Assembly (NCBI RefSeq): GCF_024978135.1
Contig: NZ_JANTEZ010000002.1
Location: 248,001 to 312,000 of the forward strand
Source of the DNA: Herbiconiux gentiana
GTDB taxonomy: Bacteria; Actinomycetota; Actinomycetes; Actinomycetales; Microbacteriaceae
Length of the DNA stretch: 64,000 nt
Direction: 5' to 3'
Position numbers and translations under genes: made by a program. How positions within the stretch are numbered: the first letter of the stretch is position 1; each line of letters opens with the position of its first letter. The notes beneath the pieces are model-generated. The model ran no database searches and had not been told where the DNA came from. It saw only the letters and a program-made list of their open reading frames with translations. Shown piece after piece: positions 23,178 through 32,226 of this stretch.

Positions 23178-23723
23178 ATGAGGAACACGAGCACGCGACT
23201 GCTGCTGAGCTGCGCCGCGATCGGCGTGGTGGGCGGGATCGTCTTCATCGTCAACTCCTATCTCGGCGGCACGCTGAACGCGGTGGCGCCGATGCTCTAC
23301 GGCCTCACCCTCGGGGTGTACTTCGTTCCGGGAGCCCTCGCCCAGCGGCTCTTCCGGCGCGGCGGTGTGGCCCTGCTCGTGGCCGTGCTCTCGGGGCTCG
23401 TGGCCGCGGCGTTCAACCCGCTCGGCTTCGGCGCCGCCCTCATCTCGGTGGGGATCGGCGCTCTGCAGGAGCTGCCGTTCCTCGTGACGCGCTACCGGCG
23501 CTGGGGTGTCGGCGTCTTCGTCGTGGGCGCGGTGCTCTCGGGAGCGGTGCTTGCAGCGGGCATGTACCGCCTCGTCGGAGCCCGCGACCTCGACCCGGCG
23601 GGCGCCCTGGTGCTCGTGGCGGGCTCGCTGCTCTCGCCCGTGGTCTTCACCCTGCTCGCCCTGGCGCTGGCCCGCCCACTGGCGGCCACCGGAGTGACCC
23701 GCGGCCTGGCCCCGCGCCGCTGA
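23178..23723 (+). CDS. ykoE: ECF transporter S component, YkoE family (thiamine precursor uptake)
   Basis: The 181-residue membrane protein has five or six spans. The pattern VAPMLYGLTLGVYFVPGALA, RLFRRGGVALLVAVLSGL and LQELPFLVTRYRRWGVGVFV matches YkoE, the substrate-binding subunit for hydroxymethylpyrimidine or thiamine. The rest of the ECF transporter (double ATPase and T component) lies at 25.4-28.0 kb on the same strand, separated by a gene on the other strand. GGAGG lies four bases before the ATG. Confidence 0.72.
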   Translation: MRNTSTRLLLSCAAIGVVGGIVFIVNSYLGGTLNAVAPMLYGLTLGVYFVPGALAQRLFRRGGVALLVAVLSGLVAAAFNPLGFGAALISVGIGALQELPFLVTRYRRWGVGVFVVGAVLSGAVLAAGMYRLVGARDLDPAGALVLVAGSLLSPVVFTLLALALARPLAATGVTRGLAPRR

Positions 23724-23741
23724 CCCGCGCCGACCCGCGCG

Positions 23742-25274
23742 CTATTGCGCGAGGAGCAGAGGGGCGTCGGTGACCGGGACGTCGACGTGCATGTGGGTGC
23801 AGGAGTCGTCGAACTCGGTCCAGTTGGTGAGATTCACCTTGACCCCGGCGGAGGCGCGGCAGCCGGCCTGACCGACGCGGGCGCCGACCGGCATGACCGG
23901 GTCGAGGATGCTGATGAGCTTGAGCGTTCCCGCATCCGCCCCGTTGAGGCTCTTGTTGTCGAGGAGGTAGAAGTCGACAGCGTGGCCGCCGCCGTCGATG
24001 TAGTGCGAGGAGCTGGTGCCCGCGCCCTCGATCTGGCCGGTGCACTTGCGGTTGATGTCGCTGACGCCGACCTGGTCGAAGTTGCGAACCGCGATGGCGA
24101 TGATCTCGAGGATGCGGTAGTCGACACCGCAGTCGGGCACCGTGACGCCCTGGGCGATCCAGCGGATCTCCTTCATGTGGTCGGGCACCGATCCCACGAG
24201 CTTGCCGGAGTCCATCGCGTCGACGAGCTCCTGAGCGAGCGAACGCCCGACGAGCATCTGGGCGCTGGAGTAGCCGGCGGCCTGCAGCTCACCGGCGTCG
24301 GAGACCGAGTAGCCGTCGCGGTCGACGACCTCGGCGGTCGAGCCGTTCGCGGTGATCAGCTGCTGGGTCTCGGCGGTCGACTTGGCCGACAGGCTGAGAT
24401 TGACCAGGTTCGAGTCGACCGGGCTCGCCGAGACGGTGGTGGGGATGGCCGTGACGGCGGTCATGCCGACGACGAAGGCCATGGCGATGGCCGAGAGCCC
24501 GGCCTTGGCCCAGCCGCGGCGACGAGCGGATGCGCTGCGTGCGCGCGAGGGCCGGGTGACCGAAGGGCGCGGCTCGGCGACGCGACGGCCCGCACCGCGG
24601 CCCGTGGCGACGGCGCGGCCGGTGGAGCCGCGGCGGTTCGACGCACCCTTCGCGGGCACGGCGGCCTCGCGGGCGGCACGGCGGGAGACGACGGCGATGG
24701 GGCCGGTGGTGACGAGCGCGGCCGCGGCCGCGAGCTCCTCGAGCCCGGCGCGGTCGGCGGACGCGTCGACGCGACCCGCACCGACCGGGACCGGAACGAC
24801 GACGGCGATCGAGCCGGTCGCCACGATCTCGGTGCGCGGGGCCTCGGCGGCACGGCGGGCCCGGCGGGAGGCGGGGGCGTGCAGCGGCACCTCGGCGCCG
24901 TCGACATCGGAGGAATCGGCGGTGGTCAGCCGGCTAACCGGCTCGAGGGCCAGTTCGACGTCGGGTTCGAGCGCTCCGGAGCCGAGGGGCGCGACCTCGA
25001 GGTCGGCGATCTCGGCGTCGCGCAGCTCGGCCTCGCGGCGCTCGTCGGCGGACGGGGCCGCTTCACGACGCTCCGACGCCTCGAGCGCGCGGCGGCTGCG
25101 GCGCGAGGTCAGGGCTTCAGGCACGACGGGCACACTCGCCTCGACCGCGGCGGGCGCGATCGCCTGCTGCTCGAGCTCGCGCAGCTGACGCCGGGTGAGA
25201 GGAGGGGTCTGATCGTTCCCAGAGGTCGCGGTGGTCGGCGCAGAAGCGCGTGGACGCGAGTCGGGATTCGGCAA
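23742..25274 (-). CDS. Membrane-anchored M15-like peptidase with disordered cytoplasmic region
   Basis: The 510-residue protein has a 250-residue low-complexity N-terminal part (LTRRQLRELEQQAIAPAAVE; RRARRAAEAPRTEI), one membrane anchor near 256-281 and an extracellular domain. The domain has SSHYIDGGGHAVDF near 421-434 and HMHVDV near 494, a His-Asp-His set that fits the Zn2+ site of M15 DD-carboxypeptidase folds. Cys residues in DCGVDYR, RKCTGQ, AGCRAS and DSCTHM could form disulphides. The linker RDGYSVSDAGELQAAGY equals that of the M23 protein at 4704-6677. The start is TTG 25274. M15 assignment is by motif only. Confidence 0.68.
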   Translation of the reverse strand: MPNPDSRPRASAPTTATSGNDQTPPLTRRQLRELEQQAIAPAAVEASVPVVPEALTSRRSRRALEASERREAAPSADERREAELRDAEIADLEVAPLGSGALEPDVELALEPVSRLTTADSSDVDGAEVPLHAPASRRARRAAEAPRTEIVATGSIAVVVPVPVGAGRVDASADRAGLEELAAAAALVTTGPIAVVSRRAAREAAVPAKGASNRRGSTGRAVATGRGAGRRVAEPRPSVTRPSRARSASARRRGWAKAGLSAIAMAFVVGMTAVTAIPTTVSASPVDSNLVNLSLSAKSTAETQQLITANGSTAEVVDRDGYSVSDAGELQAAGYSSAQMLVGRSLAQELVDAMDSGKLVGSVPDHMKEIRWIAQGVTVPDCGVDYRILEIIAIAVRNFDQVGVSDINRKCTGQIEGAGTSSSHYIDGGGHAVDFYLLDNKSLNGADAGTLKLISILDPVMPVGARVGQAGCRASAGVKVNLTNWTEFDDSCTHMHVDVPVTDAPLLLAQ

Positions 25275-25391
25275 ACGTGAGGTCTTTCGGATGGAGCGGG
25301 AGGCGATGCGGCTTCGGGGCCGTCACGACCAGGGCTAGTCCACGATAGCGTCCGCAGCTGGAAAAACCCAGAGCGACCGGCATCCCCGACC

Positions 25392-25397
25392 TAGGCT
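25392..25397 (+). promoter_or_regulatory. -10 box of ykoD, leaderless type
   Basis: TAGGCT ends six bases before the GTG at 25404. Confidence 0.5.
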
Positions 25398-25403
25398 GGG
25401 GTC

Positions 25404-27152
25404 GTGACCGTCCCCGCGCTCGAGCTCCGCGGCGTGCGCATTCGGCACGAGGGCGCCCAGCGCTTCACCCCCGACGGGGTCGATCTCCTCGTTCATCCGG
25501 GCGAGTCGGTGCTCGTGCTCGGCCCCTCGGGGAGCGGCAAGTCGACGCTCGCGCTCGCACTGAACGGGCTCGTGCCGCAGGAGGTGCCGGCCGAGCTGCA
25601 GGGCACCGTGCGCGTGCGCGGCCGTTCGACCGCGGGCACTCCGGTTGCCCGGTTGAGCGAGCACGTGGCGATGGTCTTCCAGGACCCCGACGCCCAGATC
25701 GTGACCGCCACCGTGCTCGACGAGGTCTGCTTCGGCCCCGAGAACCTGCTCGTGCCGGTCGACGAAGTGCTCGAGCGGGCCGAGTACGCCCTTCGCCGAG
25801 TGGGACTCTGGGAGCGGCGGCACGAGAACCCCGACCAGCTCTCGGGCGGCGGACGGCAGCGTCTCGCCATCGCCTGCGCGCTCGCGCTGCGCTCCCCCGT
25901 GATCGTGCTCGACGAGCCGACGGCCAACCTCGATCCGCGGGGTGCGGACGAGGTCTACGCGGTGCTCGGGGAGCTCGGCGCCGACCGCACCCTCGTGCTG
26001 ATCGAGCACGCGCTCGACGCGGCCCTCGACGTCGTCGATCGCGTGGTGGTGCTCGACCGCTCCGGCCGCCTCGCCCACGACGGCCCCGTCGAGCTGCTGC
26101 GCGAGCGCGCCGACGAACTGCTCGCCCTCGGCGTCTGGCTGCCGAGCGCCCTGCTCGCCGGCCTGCGCCTGCGCGACCGGGGTTTCCCGGTGCCCGAGGC
26201 CCCGCTTACGCCGGCCGCCCTCACGACGCTCCTCGATTCGCTCCCGGCCCCGGCTGCGGCGAAGGCGACGGGCGCGTCGGCGACGGTGACTCCGGATGCC
26301 CACCCGGCCGCCCCTCGTCCCGGGTCGTCGCCCGCGCCGCCCGCCCGCGTCGCGGTCTCCGCCCGTGGCCTCTCGGTCTCGCGCGGCCGAACCCGGGTGC
26401 TGCACGCCCTCGACCTGGACGTGACCGCCGGCTCCTTCACCGCCGTCGTCGGCGTGAACGGCGCCGGCAAGACGACCCTGCTGCAGGCGCTCGCGGGGGT
26501 GGCGCCGCCGCCGCGCGGCACGGTCGACGTACTCGGCCTCGACCCCGCCCGGGCCGACGCCCGCCGCCTCGCCCGCACCATCGGGTTCGTCTTCCAGAAC
26601 CCCGAGCACCAGTTCATCCGCAGCACGGTCGCCGACGAGCTGGCGCACACCCTCGAGCTGCAGCGTCTCCCCCGACCGGCGATCGACGAGCAGGTCGAGC
26701 GGATGCTCGTACGCTTCGGTCTCGTCGAGCAGCGCGCCGTGCATCCGTTCCTCCTCTCCGGCGGCCAGAAGCGACGGCTGTCGGTCGGAACCGCCCTGCT
26801 CGCCGGAGCCCCCGTGCTCGCGCTCGACGAGCCCACCTTCGGGCAGGACCGCGCCCGCGCGCGCGAGCTGCTCGACCTGCTCTCGGAGCTCAACCGCGGC
26901 GGGACCACCGTGCTCGCGGTCACCCACGACCTGCAGCTCGTGGCCGACCACGCCTCGCACGTGCTCGTGCTCGAGGGCGGCCGCGTCGCCGCCCACGGCC
27001 CGACCGCCGAGGTGCTGGCCTCCGACGCGCTCGAGACGGCGGGGCTCACCGCTTCCCCGCTGACGCGTGCGTTCCGCGCCGCGGCCGACCCCGCGTGGCA
27101 CGGCGTCACCCGCCTCGCCGACCTCGATGCGCTGCACCCCTCCGACGCATGA
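25404..27152 (+). CDS. ykoD: ECF transporter ATPase with two fused ABC domains (YkoD type)
   Basis: The 582-residue protein joins two complete ATPases. The first has GPSGSGKST near residue 44, LSGGGRQR near 148 and VLDEPTANLD near 170. The second has GVNGAGKTT near 352, LSGGQKRR near 452 and ALDEPTFGQD near 473. A Pro/Ala-rich linker joins them near 275-320. The fused form is that of YkoD, which powers HMP/thiamine uptake with YkoC and YkoE. All catalytic residues are present. The downstream ykoC start overlaps its stop (ATGA). Confidence 0.87.
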   Translation: MTVPALELRGVRIRHEGAQRFTPDGVDLLVHPGESVLVLGPSGSGKSTLALALNGLVPQEVPAELQGTVRVRGRSTAGTPVARLSEHVAMVFQDPDAQIVTATVLDEVCFGPENLLVPVDEVLERAEYALRRVGLWERRHENPDQLSGGGRQRLAIACALALRSPVIVLDEPTANLDPRGADEVYAVLGELGADRTLVLIEHALDAALDVVDRVVVLDRSGRLAHDGPVELLRERADELLALGVWLPSALLAGLRLRDRGFPVPEAPLTPAALTTLLDSLPAPAAAKATGASATVTPDAHPAAPRPGSSPAPPARVAVSARGLSVSRGRTRVLHALDLDVTAGSFTAVVGVNGAGKTTLLQALAGVAPPPRGTVDVLGLDPARADARRLARTIGFVFQNPEHQFIRSTVADELAHTLELQRLPRPAIDEQVERMLVRFGLVEQRAVHPFLLSGGQKRRLSVGTALLAGAPVLALDEPTFGQDRARARELLDLLSELNRGGTTVLAVTHDLQLVADHASHVLVLEGGRVAAHGPTAEVLASDALETAGLTASPLTRAFRAAADPAWHGVTRLADLDALHPSDA

Positions 27153-27982
27153 CGACAGCGCCCGGCCCCGACCCCTTCGCCGCCGCTCCCCCGCCGCGCG
27201 GCCGTTTCCTGCACGCCCTGAACCCCCTCGCGAAGATCGCCGGCCCGCTGCCCGCGATCGTCGCGGTGCTGTTCGCACACACCTGGGCACTGCCGGCGCT
27301 CCTGGCGACGGGGTCCCTGATCCTCGTGCTCGTGGGCGCCCGGCTCTCCGGTCGCGCCCTGCTCGGGCTGCTCGTCGTGCTCCCGCTCGCCACCGCCGTG
27401 CTGACGCTCAGCTTCGCCTTCTGGAGCGACGGCGGCCGAGCATCCGCCACCCCGCTGCTCGTCGAGCTGGGGCCGGTGCGGCTGCACGAGGGCGCTCTGC
27501 TCGCGGGCGGGGCGACCGCGCTCCGGCTGGCCGCGATCCTGCTGCTGTCGCTCGTCGGCGGACTGAGCACCACCGGCCCCGACCTCGCGCGCTCGCTCGT
27601 GCAACAGCTGCGGGTACCGTACCGGGTCGGTTACACGGCGCTGGCCGCCTACCGCTTCGTCCCGCGCTTCGGGCACGAGCTCGACGTCATCCGGCAGGCC
27701 CACCGGGTGCGCGGGATGGCGCCGGGCCGCGGACCGCTCCCCGCCCTCCGGCGCCGAGCGGGCTACCTCGTCCCGCTCCTCGCGGGCGCCCTCCGGCACG
27801 CCGAGCGCGTCGCCCTCGCCATGGACTCGCGCGCCTTCGGCGCCCACCCCACCCGCACCGAGCGCCACCTCGTCCCGTGGCGCCGCCGGGACACCGTCTT
27901 CGTGCTGCTCGCGTGGCTCGCGACGGCCCTGGCGATCGCCCTGGCGATCGCCCCCGCCGACCTCATTGCGCAAAAGGTGTGA
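27149..27982 (+). CDS. ykoC: ECF transporter T component (YkoC type)
   Basis: The 277-residue membrane protein starts with a Pro-rich tail, then FLHALNPLAKIAGPLPAIVA and several spans. The coupling helices carry the expected Ala-Arg-Gly motifs: AHRVRGMAPGRGP near 178 and SRAFGAHPTRTERH near 228. EcfT couples the ATPases to the S component. The gene is translationally coupled to ykoD. The last codons run into the control region of the sugar transporter operon. Confidence 0.85.
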   Translation: MTTAPGPDPFAAAPPPRGRFLHALNPLAKIAGPLPAIVAVLFAHTWALPALLATGSLILVLVGARLSGRALLGLLVVLPLATAVLTLSFAFWSDGGRASATPLLVELGPVRLHEGALLAGGATALRLAAILLLSLVGGLSTTGPDLARSLVQQLRVPYRVGYTALAAYRFVPRFGHELDVIRQAHRVRGMAPGRGPLPALRRRAGYLVPLLAGALRHAERVALAMDSRAFGAHPTRTERHLVPWRRRDTVFVLLAWLATALAIALAIAPADLIAQKV

Positions 27983-27990
27983 TGTATGAT
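27965..27990 (+). promoter_or_regulatory. Promoter and candidate GntR operator of the sugar ABC operon
   Basis: TGATGTATG (27980-27988) runs into a -10 box TATGAT (27985-27990). The same nine bases are placed over the -10 box of the enolase-family gene at 34184-34192, next to a FadR/GntR gene. A shared operator is likely. Confidence 0.5.
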
Positions 27991-28058
27991 CTACTGAAAT
28001 CGCTCGCCGTCCGGCAGCGCAAGTCGTCAACGACGTCGACCAGAAAAGGACATGGCTC

Positions 28059-29435
28059 ATGGTTCAGACCCCCGAGCACACGCACTCCCCCCGCCGCCGG
28101 TTCCGTTCGCTCGCGCTCCTCTCCGGCGCCGCCGCCATCGCCCTGCTGGCCGCCGGATGCGCCGGCGGCTCCTCCTCGGCCTCGAACGGCGAGTTCGGCT
28201 TCCCCGAGACCGAGCAGCAGGCTGACAGCACCATCACGGTCTGGGTCGACAACACCCGCGTCGCCGCCGCCGACGCCTTCAAGGCAGCCAATCCCGACGT
28301 GCCGATCGACGTCGTGACGTACGATGGCAGCGCTAACGGCAGCAACAGCTTCCAGACGAAGATCCAGCTGTTCGACAAGGCGAAGAAGGGGTGGCCCGAC
28401 GTGGTCTGGTCGACGCAGACGAACGACGCGGCCTGGGCGAGCCAGTCCACCCCCGGGTCGCAGCCGTTCGCGGCCCAGCTCGACGGCGGCCTCGTCGAGT
28501 CCGACCTGATCAGCGGATTCTCGGCCGGAGCCCTCGACCCCTGCACGATCGACGGCAAGGTGTACTGCCTCCGCAACGACCTCGCGCAGAACGTGCTCTG
28601 GTACGACAAGACCCTGTTCGACCAGTTCGGCTACACGATCCCCACCACGTGGGAGGAGTACCAGGAGCTCGGCGAGAAGGTCGCGACCGAGCATCCGGGG
28701 TACATCATCGGCGCCGCCGGTGACGCGTGGACCCCCGAGATCTACATGTGGGCCTCGAAGTGCCAGGCGGGCGACGTGACCGCCGTGCGCGAGATCACCG
28801 TCGACACCACGAGCGAGGAGTGCCAGCGGATGGCCGACCTGCTCGACACCTCGATCGGCAACGGCTCGATCACCACCGAGAGCGTGTTCAGCCCCTCGTT
28901 CGTGCAGAAGTACGCCGGCAAGGTGCTCGCGATGCCCGGCCCGGTCTGGTACTCGGGAGCCATCTTCAACAGCCCCGACTCGCTCAACGTGCCCGCCGGC
29001 CAGATCGGCGCCGCGACCCCGCTCACCTGGGACGGCGAGGACGTCGTGACCGGCAACGTCGGTGGCGGCACCTGGTACATCTCCAGCCACTCGGCCAACC
29101 TCGACGCGGCCAAGAAGTTCGTCGAATTCGTCGCGACCAGCGACGAGTACCAAGTCGAGCTCAACCCCGGTCTGCCGGCCTTCGCCGCCGCCGGTGAGAA
29201 GTGGGTGGCCAAGCAGTCCGAGAGCGGCTACTTCGCCGGCGACCTGAGCGCCCTCACCGACTCGGCCTCCCTCGTCTGGTCGGGCTGGGGCTCGCCGACC
29301 TTCAGCCAGGAGGCCGTCTGGGCCAAGACGGTGACCCCGGTGATCACCTCGGGGGGCACCATCTCCGACACCCTCGAGGAGTGGGGTCAGGCCATCAAGG
29401 ACCAGGCCCAGGTCAACGGCTACAAGGTCGGCTGA
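28059..29435 (+). CDS. ABC transporter sugar-binding lipoprotein (CUT1 type)
   Basis: The 458-residue protein has a lipoprotein signal with lipobox LLAAGC near residue 33. It is a family 1 extracellular solute-binding protein: TITVWVDNTRVAAADAFKAA, GWPDVVWSTQTNDAAW, KVYCLRNDLAQNVLWYDKTL and GGGTWYISSHSANLDAAKKF. Its sugar is unknown. The downstream lactonase-like enzyme and the nearby enolase-family dehydratase suggest a sugar that is oxidised, such as fucose, rhamnose or a uronate. The ATG at 28059 follows AAAAGGAC; the ATG at 28052 is out of frame. Confidence 0.87.
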   Translation: MVQTPEHTHSPRRRFRSLALLSGAAAIALLAAGCAGGSSSASNGEFGFPETEQQADSTITVWVDNTRVAAADAFKAANPDVPIDVVTYDGSANGSNSFQTKIQLFDKAKKGWPDVVWSTQTNDAAWASQSTPGSQPFAAQLDGGLVESDLISGFSAGALDPCTIDGKVYCLRNDLAQNVLWYDKTLFDQFGYTIPTTWEEYQELGEKVATEHPGYIIGAAGDAWTPEIYMWASKCQAGDVTAVREITVDTTSEECQRMADLLDTSIGNGSITTESVFSPSFVQKYAGKVLAMPGPVWYSGAIFNSPDSLNVPAGQIGAATPLTWDGEDVVTGNVGGGTWYISSHSANLDAAKKFVEFVATSDEYQVELNPGLPAFAAAGEKWVAKQSESGYFAGDLSALTDSASLVWSGWGSPTFSQEAVWAKTVTPVITSGGTISDTLEEWGQAIKDQAQVNGYKVG

Positions 29436-30400
29436 TGACCGCCACCGTTCCGGACGTCGAGGCGACCATCGCGGCGGGGGTCACCCCCCACCTCGGCCGG
29501 TCGCCTCGGCGGTCGGGCCGCGCATCCGTTCGGCGGAGCCCGGTGAAGAACCGCATGGGCTACGTGTTCGTGTCGGGGTACACGGTGCTCATGCTGGTGT
29601 TCGGCGTCTTCCCGGCGCTGTACGCCCTGGTGCTCTCGGTCACCACGATCGACGGCTCGTTCGCGGGCTTCGACAACTTCGCGAAGGTGCTGGGCGACTA
29701 CCGGTTCCTGCCGGCCGTCGGCCACGTGGCCGTCTACCTCGCGATCTGGCTGGTCAGCCTGCTCGTGCTGGTGGTGCTGCTCGCCCTCATCGTGCACGCG
29801 ATCCGCATCCGCTGGCTCTCGACCGCGTCGCGCTTCGTCTTCTACATCCCGGGCGCCCTCGCCGGCGCCTCGAGCGTGATGCTCTGGCTGTTCGTGCTCG
29901 ACCCCTCGGTCAGCCCCGTGGGGCCGCTGCTGGAGGCCTTCGGCTTCGAGTCGTTCGTGCAGACGATCAACCCGGCGAACCTGCCGGTGGTCTTCACCGT
30001 GATCGCCTTCTGGACGGGGGCGGGCGGCTGGATCGTCATCATGTACGGCGCGCTCAACAACATCCCCGAGGAGGTGATGGAGGCGGCGAAGATCGACGGG
30101 GCCAACGCCGTGCAGACGGCGGTGCGCATCCAGCTGCCGATGATGCGGAAGTGGATCGCCTACATGGGCATCATGTCGCTGGCCGCCGGCACCCAGCTCT
30201 TCGTGGAGCCGCAGCTGCTCTCGCAGGCCTCGAACGCCGTGGTCGCCAACGACTACTCGCTGAACCAGCTCGCCTACCTCTACGCGTTCCAGCAGAACGA
30301 TTTCAACGGCTCGGCCGCGATCTCGATCCTCCTGCTCGTGATCGCCCTCGCGCTCTCCGCATTCTTCGTCGCCCGCGGCGGACTCTTCGAGAAGGACTGA
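29435..30400 (+). CDS. ABC sugar transporter permease (MalF-like)
   Basis: The 321-residue membrane protein has six spans and the EAA loop PEEVMEAAKIDGANAVQTAV, which docks the ATPase. A 45-residue cytoplasmic tail precedes the first span. The ATG uses the last base of the binding-protein stop (TGATG). No ATPase is encoded in this operon, so it probably uses a shared MsiK-type ATPase elsewhere, as usual for actinobacterial CUT1 systems. Confidence 0.87.
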   Translation: MTATVPDVEATIAAGVTPHLGRSPRRSGRASVRRSPVKNRMGYVFVSGYTVLMLVFGVFPALYALVLSVTTIDGSFAGFDNFAKVLGDYRFLPAVGHVAVYLAIWLVSLLVLVVLLALIVHAIRIRWLSTASRFVFYIPGALAGASSVMLWLFVLDPSVSPVGPLLEAFGFESFVQTINPANLPVVFTVIAFWTGAGGWIVIMYGALNNIPEEVMEAAKIDGANAVQTAVRIQLPMMRKWIAYMGIMSLAAGTQLFVEPQLLSQASNAVVANDYSLNQLAYLYAFQQNDFNGSAAISILLLVIALALSAFFVARGGLFEKD

Positions 30401-30402
30401 CG

Positions 30403-31356
30403 ATGACCGCGCTCTCGACCGCCCCCGGCCACGTCGCCGACCGTGCCGCCGCCCGTCCGGCCCGGCGCTCCCCCGCCCTCCGCGGCACTCCCGGCCAGTG
30501 GTCGGGCCGCTTCGTCGTCGCCCTCGTGCTGCTGGCCTTCGGGCTGTTCTTCGCCATCCCGATCGTCTGGCTGCTGCTGGCCACCACGAAGTCGCCGACC
30601 GACCTGATCCAGAACAACCCGTTCTCGTTCGGCTCGCTCGACGGGTTCGCCGTGAACTGGAACGCGCTGTTCGCTTTCCAGGACGGCGCCGTCGTCGGCT
30701 GGCTCGGCAACTCGGCGCTCTACTCGGTGCTGGCGCTCGTCATCACGCTCGTGGTGAGTGTGCCGGCCGGCTACGCACTGGCGCTGACCGAGTTCCGGCT
30801 GCGCCGGGCGCTGCTCGTGACGACGCTCGTGGTGATGCTCATCCCGAACACGGCGCTCGTGCTGCCCGTCTTCCTGGAGCTGAACTCGGTGGGGCTGATC
30901 GGCTCGCCGCTCGCCGTCATCCTGCCGTTCTCGTTCTTCCCGTTCGGCGTGTATCTCACGTACATCTACTTCAACACGAGCATCCCGCGTGACCTGCTGG
31001 CCGCCGCGCGCATCGACGGCTGCACCGAGTTCGGGGTCTTCACGCGCATCGCGCTGCCGCTCGCGACCCCCGTGGTGGCGCTCGTGGCGTTCTTCAGCTT
31101 CGTGCAGAACTGGAACAACTATTTCCTGCCCTTCGTGATGCTGCCGGCCAGCGACCAGTACCCGATGCAGGTCGGGCTCACCTCGCTGCTCGCCTCCACG
31201 CCCGCCTTCAACCCCTCCTCGGCGGGGGCCGCGTCGGTGCAGCTGCCGACGCTCGCGCTCGCCACGATCATGTCGGTGCTGCCGGTGCTCATCGTGTTCC
31301 TGTTCTCGCAGCGCTTCCTCGTCTCGGGGATGACCGCGGGCGGCACGAAGGAGTAG
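30403..31356 (+). CDS. ABC sugar transporter permease (MalG-like)
   Basis: The 317-residue protein has six membrane spans and the EAA loop RDLLAAARIDGCTEFGVFTR. FIPIVWLLLATTK-like sequence near 55 and NWNNYFLPFVML near 235 are typical of MalG-type subunits. The ATG is two bases after the first permease's stop. It pairs with that subunit to form the channel. Confidence 0.87.
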   Translation: MTALSTAPGHVADRAAARPARRSPALRGTPGQWSGRFVVALVLLAFGLFFAIPIVWLLLATTKSPTDLIQNNPFSFGSLDGFAVNWNALFAFQDGAVVGWLGNSALYSVLALVITLVVSVPAGYALALTEFRLRRALLVTTLVVMLIPNTALVLPVFLELNSVGLIGSPLAVILPFSFFPFGVYLTYIYFNTSIPRDLLAAARIDGCTEFGVFTRIALPLATPVVALVAFFSFVQNWNNYFLPFVMLPASDQYPMQVGLTSLLASTPAFNPSSAGAASVQLPTLALATIMSVLPVLIVFLFSQRFLVSGMTAGGTKE

Positions 31357-31359
31357 CGG

Positions 31360-32214
31360 ATGGCCGGCCCTCGGCGGCTCGTGGATGCGCACGCGCACGT
31401 CTGGCGGCGGTCGACTCCCGGGCTCGAATGGCTCGCCGAGGTGCCGGAGGTGGACGGGGACCGCACCCTCGAGGGGCTGCGGGAGGCAACACCCGCGGTC
31501 GTCGACGGGTTCGTGCTGGTGCAGGCGGTGAACCTGGCCGAGGAGTCGGTGTGGCTGCTGGAGCAGGCATCCGGTGCTGCCGAGGTGGTCGCGGTCGTCG
31601 GATGGGTCGACCTCGCCGCACGCGACACGGCCGGGCAGCTCGCGGCACTCGCGGCGTCGCCGGGCGGGGAGCGGCTGGCGGGCATCCGTCACCTGGCGCA
31701 CCTCGAGGCCGACCCCGAATGGCTCGTGCGGGAGGACGTCTCGCGCGGGCTCTCCGCCGTGCAGCGCGCCGATCTTGCCTTCGACCTGGTGCTGCGGCCG
31801 TGGCAGCTCGAGACGGCGACGCAGGTGGCGGATGCGCATCCCGAGCTGCTGTTCGTGCTGGATCACCTCGGGCAGCCTCCCACCGACGCCGACGCGCTCG
31901 TGGTCTGGGAACGCGACGTGCGCTCGCTCGCTCGGCGGTCGAACGTGGTCGCGAAGGTGTCTGGGGTGGCCTCGCGTGCTGAGCCGGAGGCGGAACGGGC
32001 ACGCCTCGACCGGCTGCTCGGGGTGGCGTTGGAGGCCTTCGGCCCCCGCCGGCTGATGGTGGGGACGGACTGGCCGCTGGTCGATCTCGCCGACGGTGCG
32101 TCCGCCTGGGTGGAGAGCTATCTCGCGGCGACCGCCGGGCTCTCGGCCGAGGAGCGGCGGTGGATCGACAGGGACACGGCGCTCGCGAGCTACGGGCGGG
32201 GCGCCTCGACGTGA
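31360..32214 (+). CDS. Amidohydrolase family 2, sugar lactonase-like
   Basis: The 284-residue TIM-barrel protein has the metal motif VDAHAHVW near residue 7, LAGIRHLAHLEAD near 110, FVLDHLGQPP near 163 and MVGTDWPLV near 230 with the conserved Asp. This set is that of L-fuconolactone/rhamnonolactone hydrolases and related enzymes. Location right after a sugar transporter supports lactone hydrolysis in the cytoplasm. The starting codon is four bases after the permease stop. The exact lactone is unknown. Confidence 0.77.
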   Translation: MAGPRRLVDAHAHVWRRSTPGLEWLAEVPEVDGDRTLEGLREATPAVVDGFVLVQAVNLAEESVWLLEQASGAAEVVAVVGWVDLAARDTAGQLAALAASPGGERLAGIRHLAHLEADPEWLVREDVSRGLSAVQRADLAFDLVLRPWQLETATQVADAHPELLFVLDHLGQPPTDADALVVWERDVRSLARRSNVVAKVSGVASRAEPEAERARLDRLLGVALEAFGPRRLMVGTDWPLVDLADGASAWVESYLAATAGLSAEERRWIDRDTALASYGRGAST

Positions 32215-32226
32215 GGCCGGCTGCGC

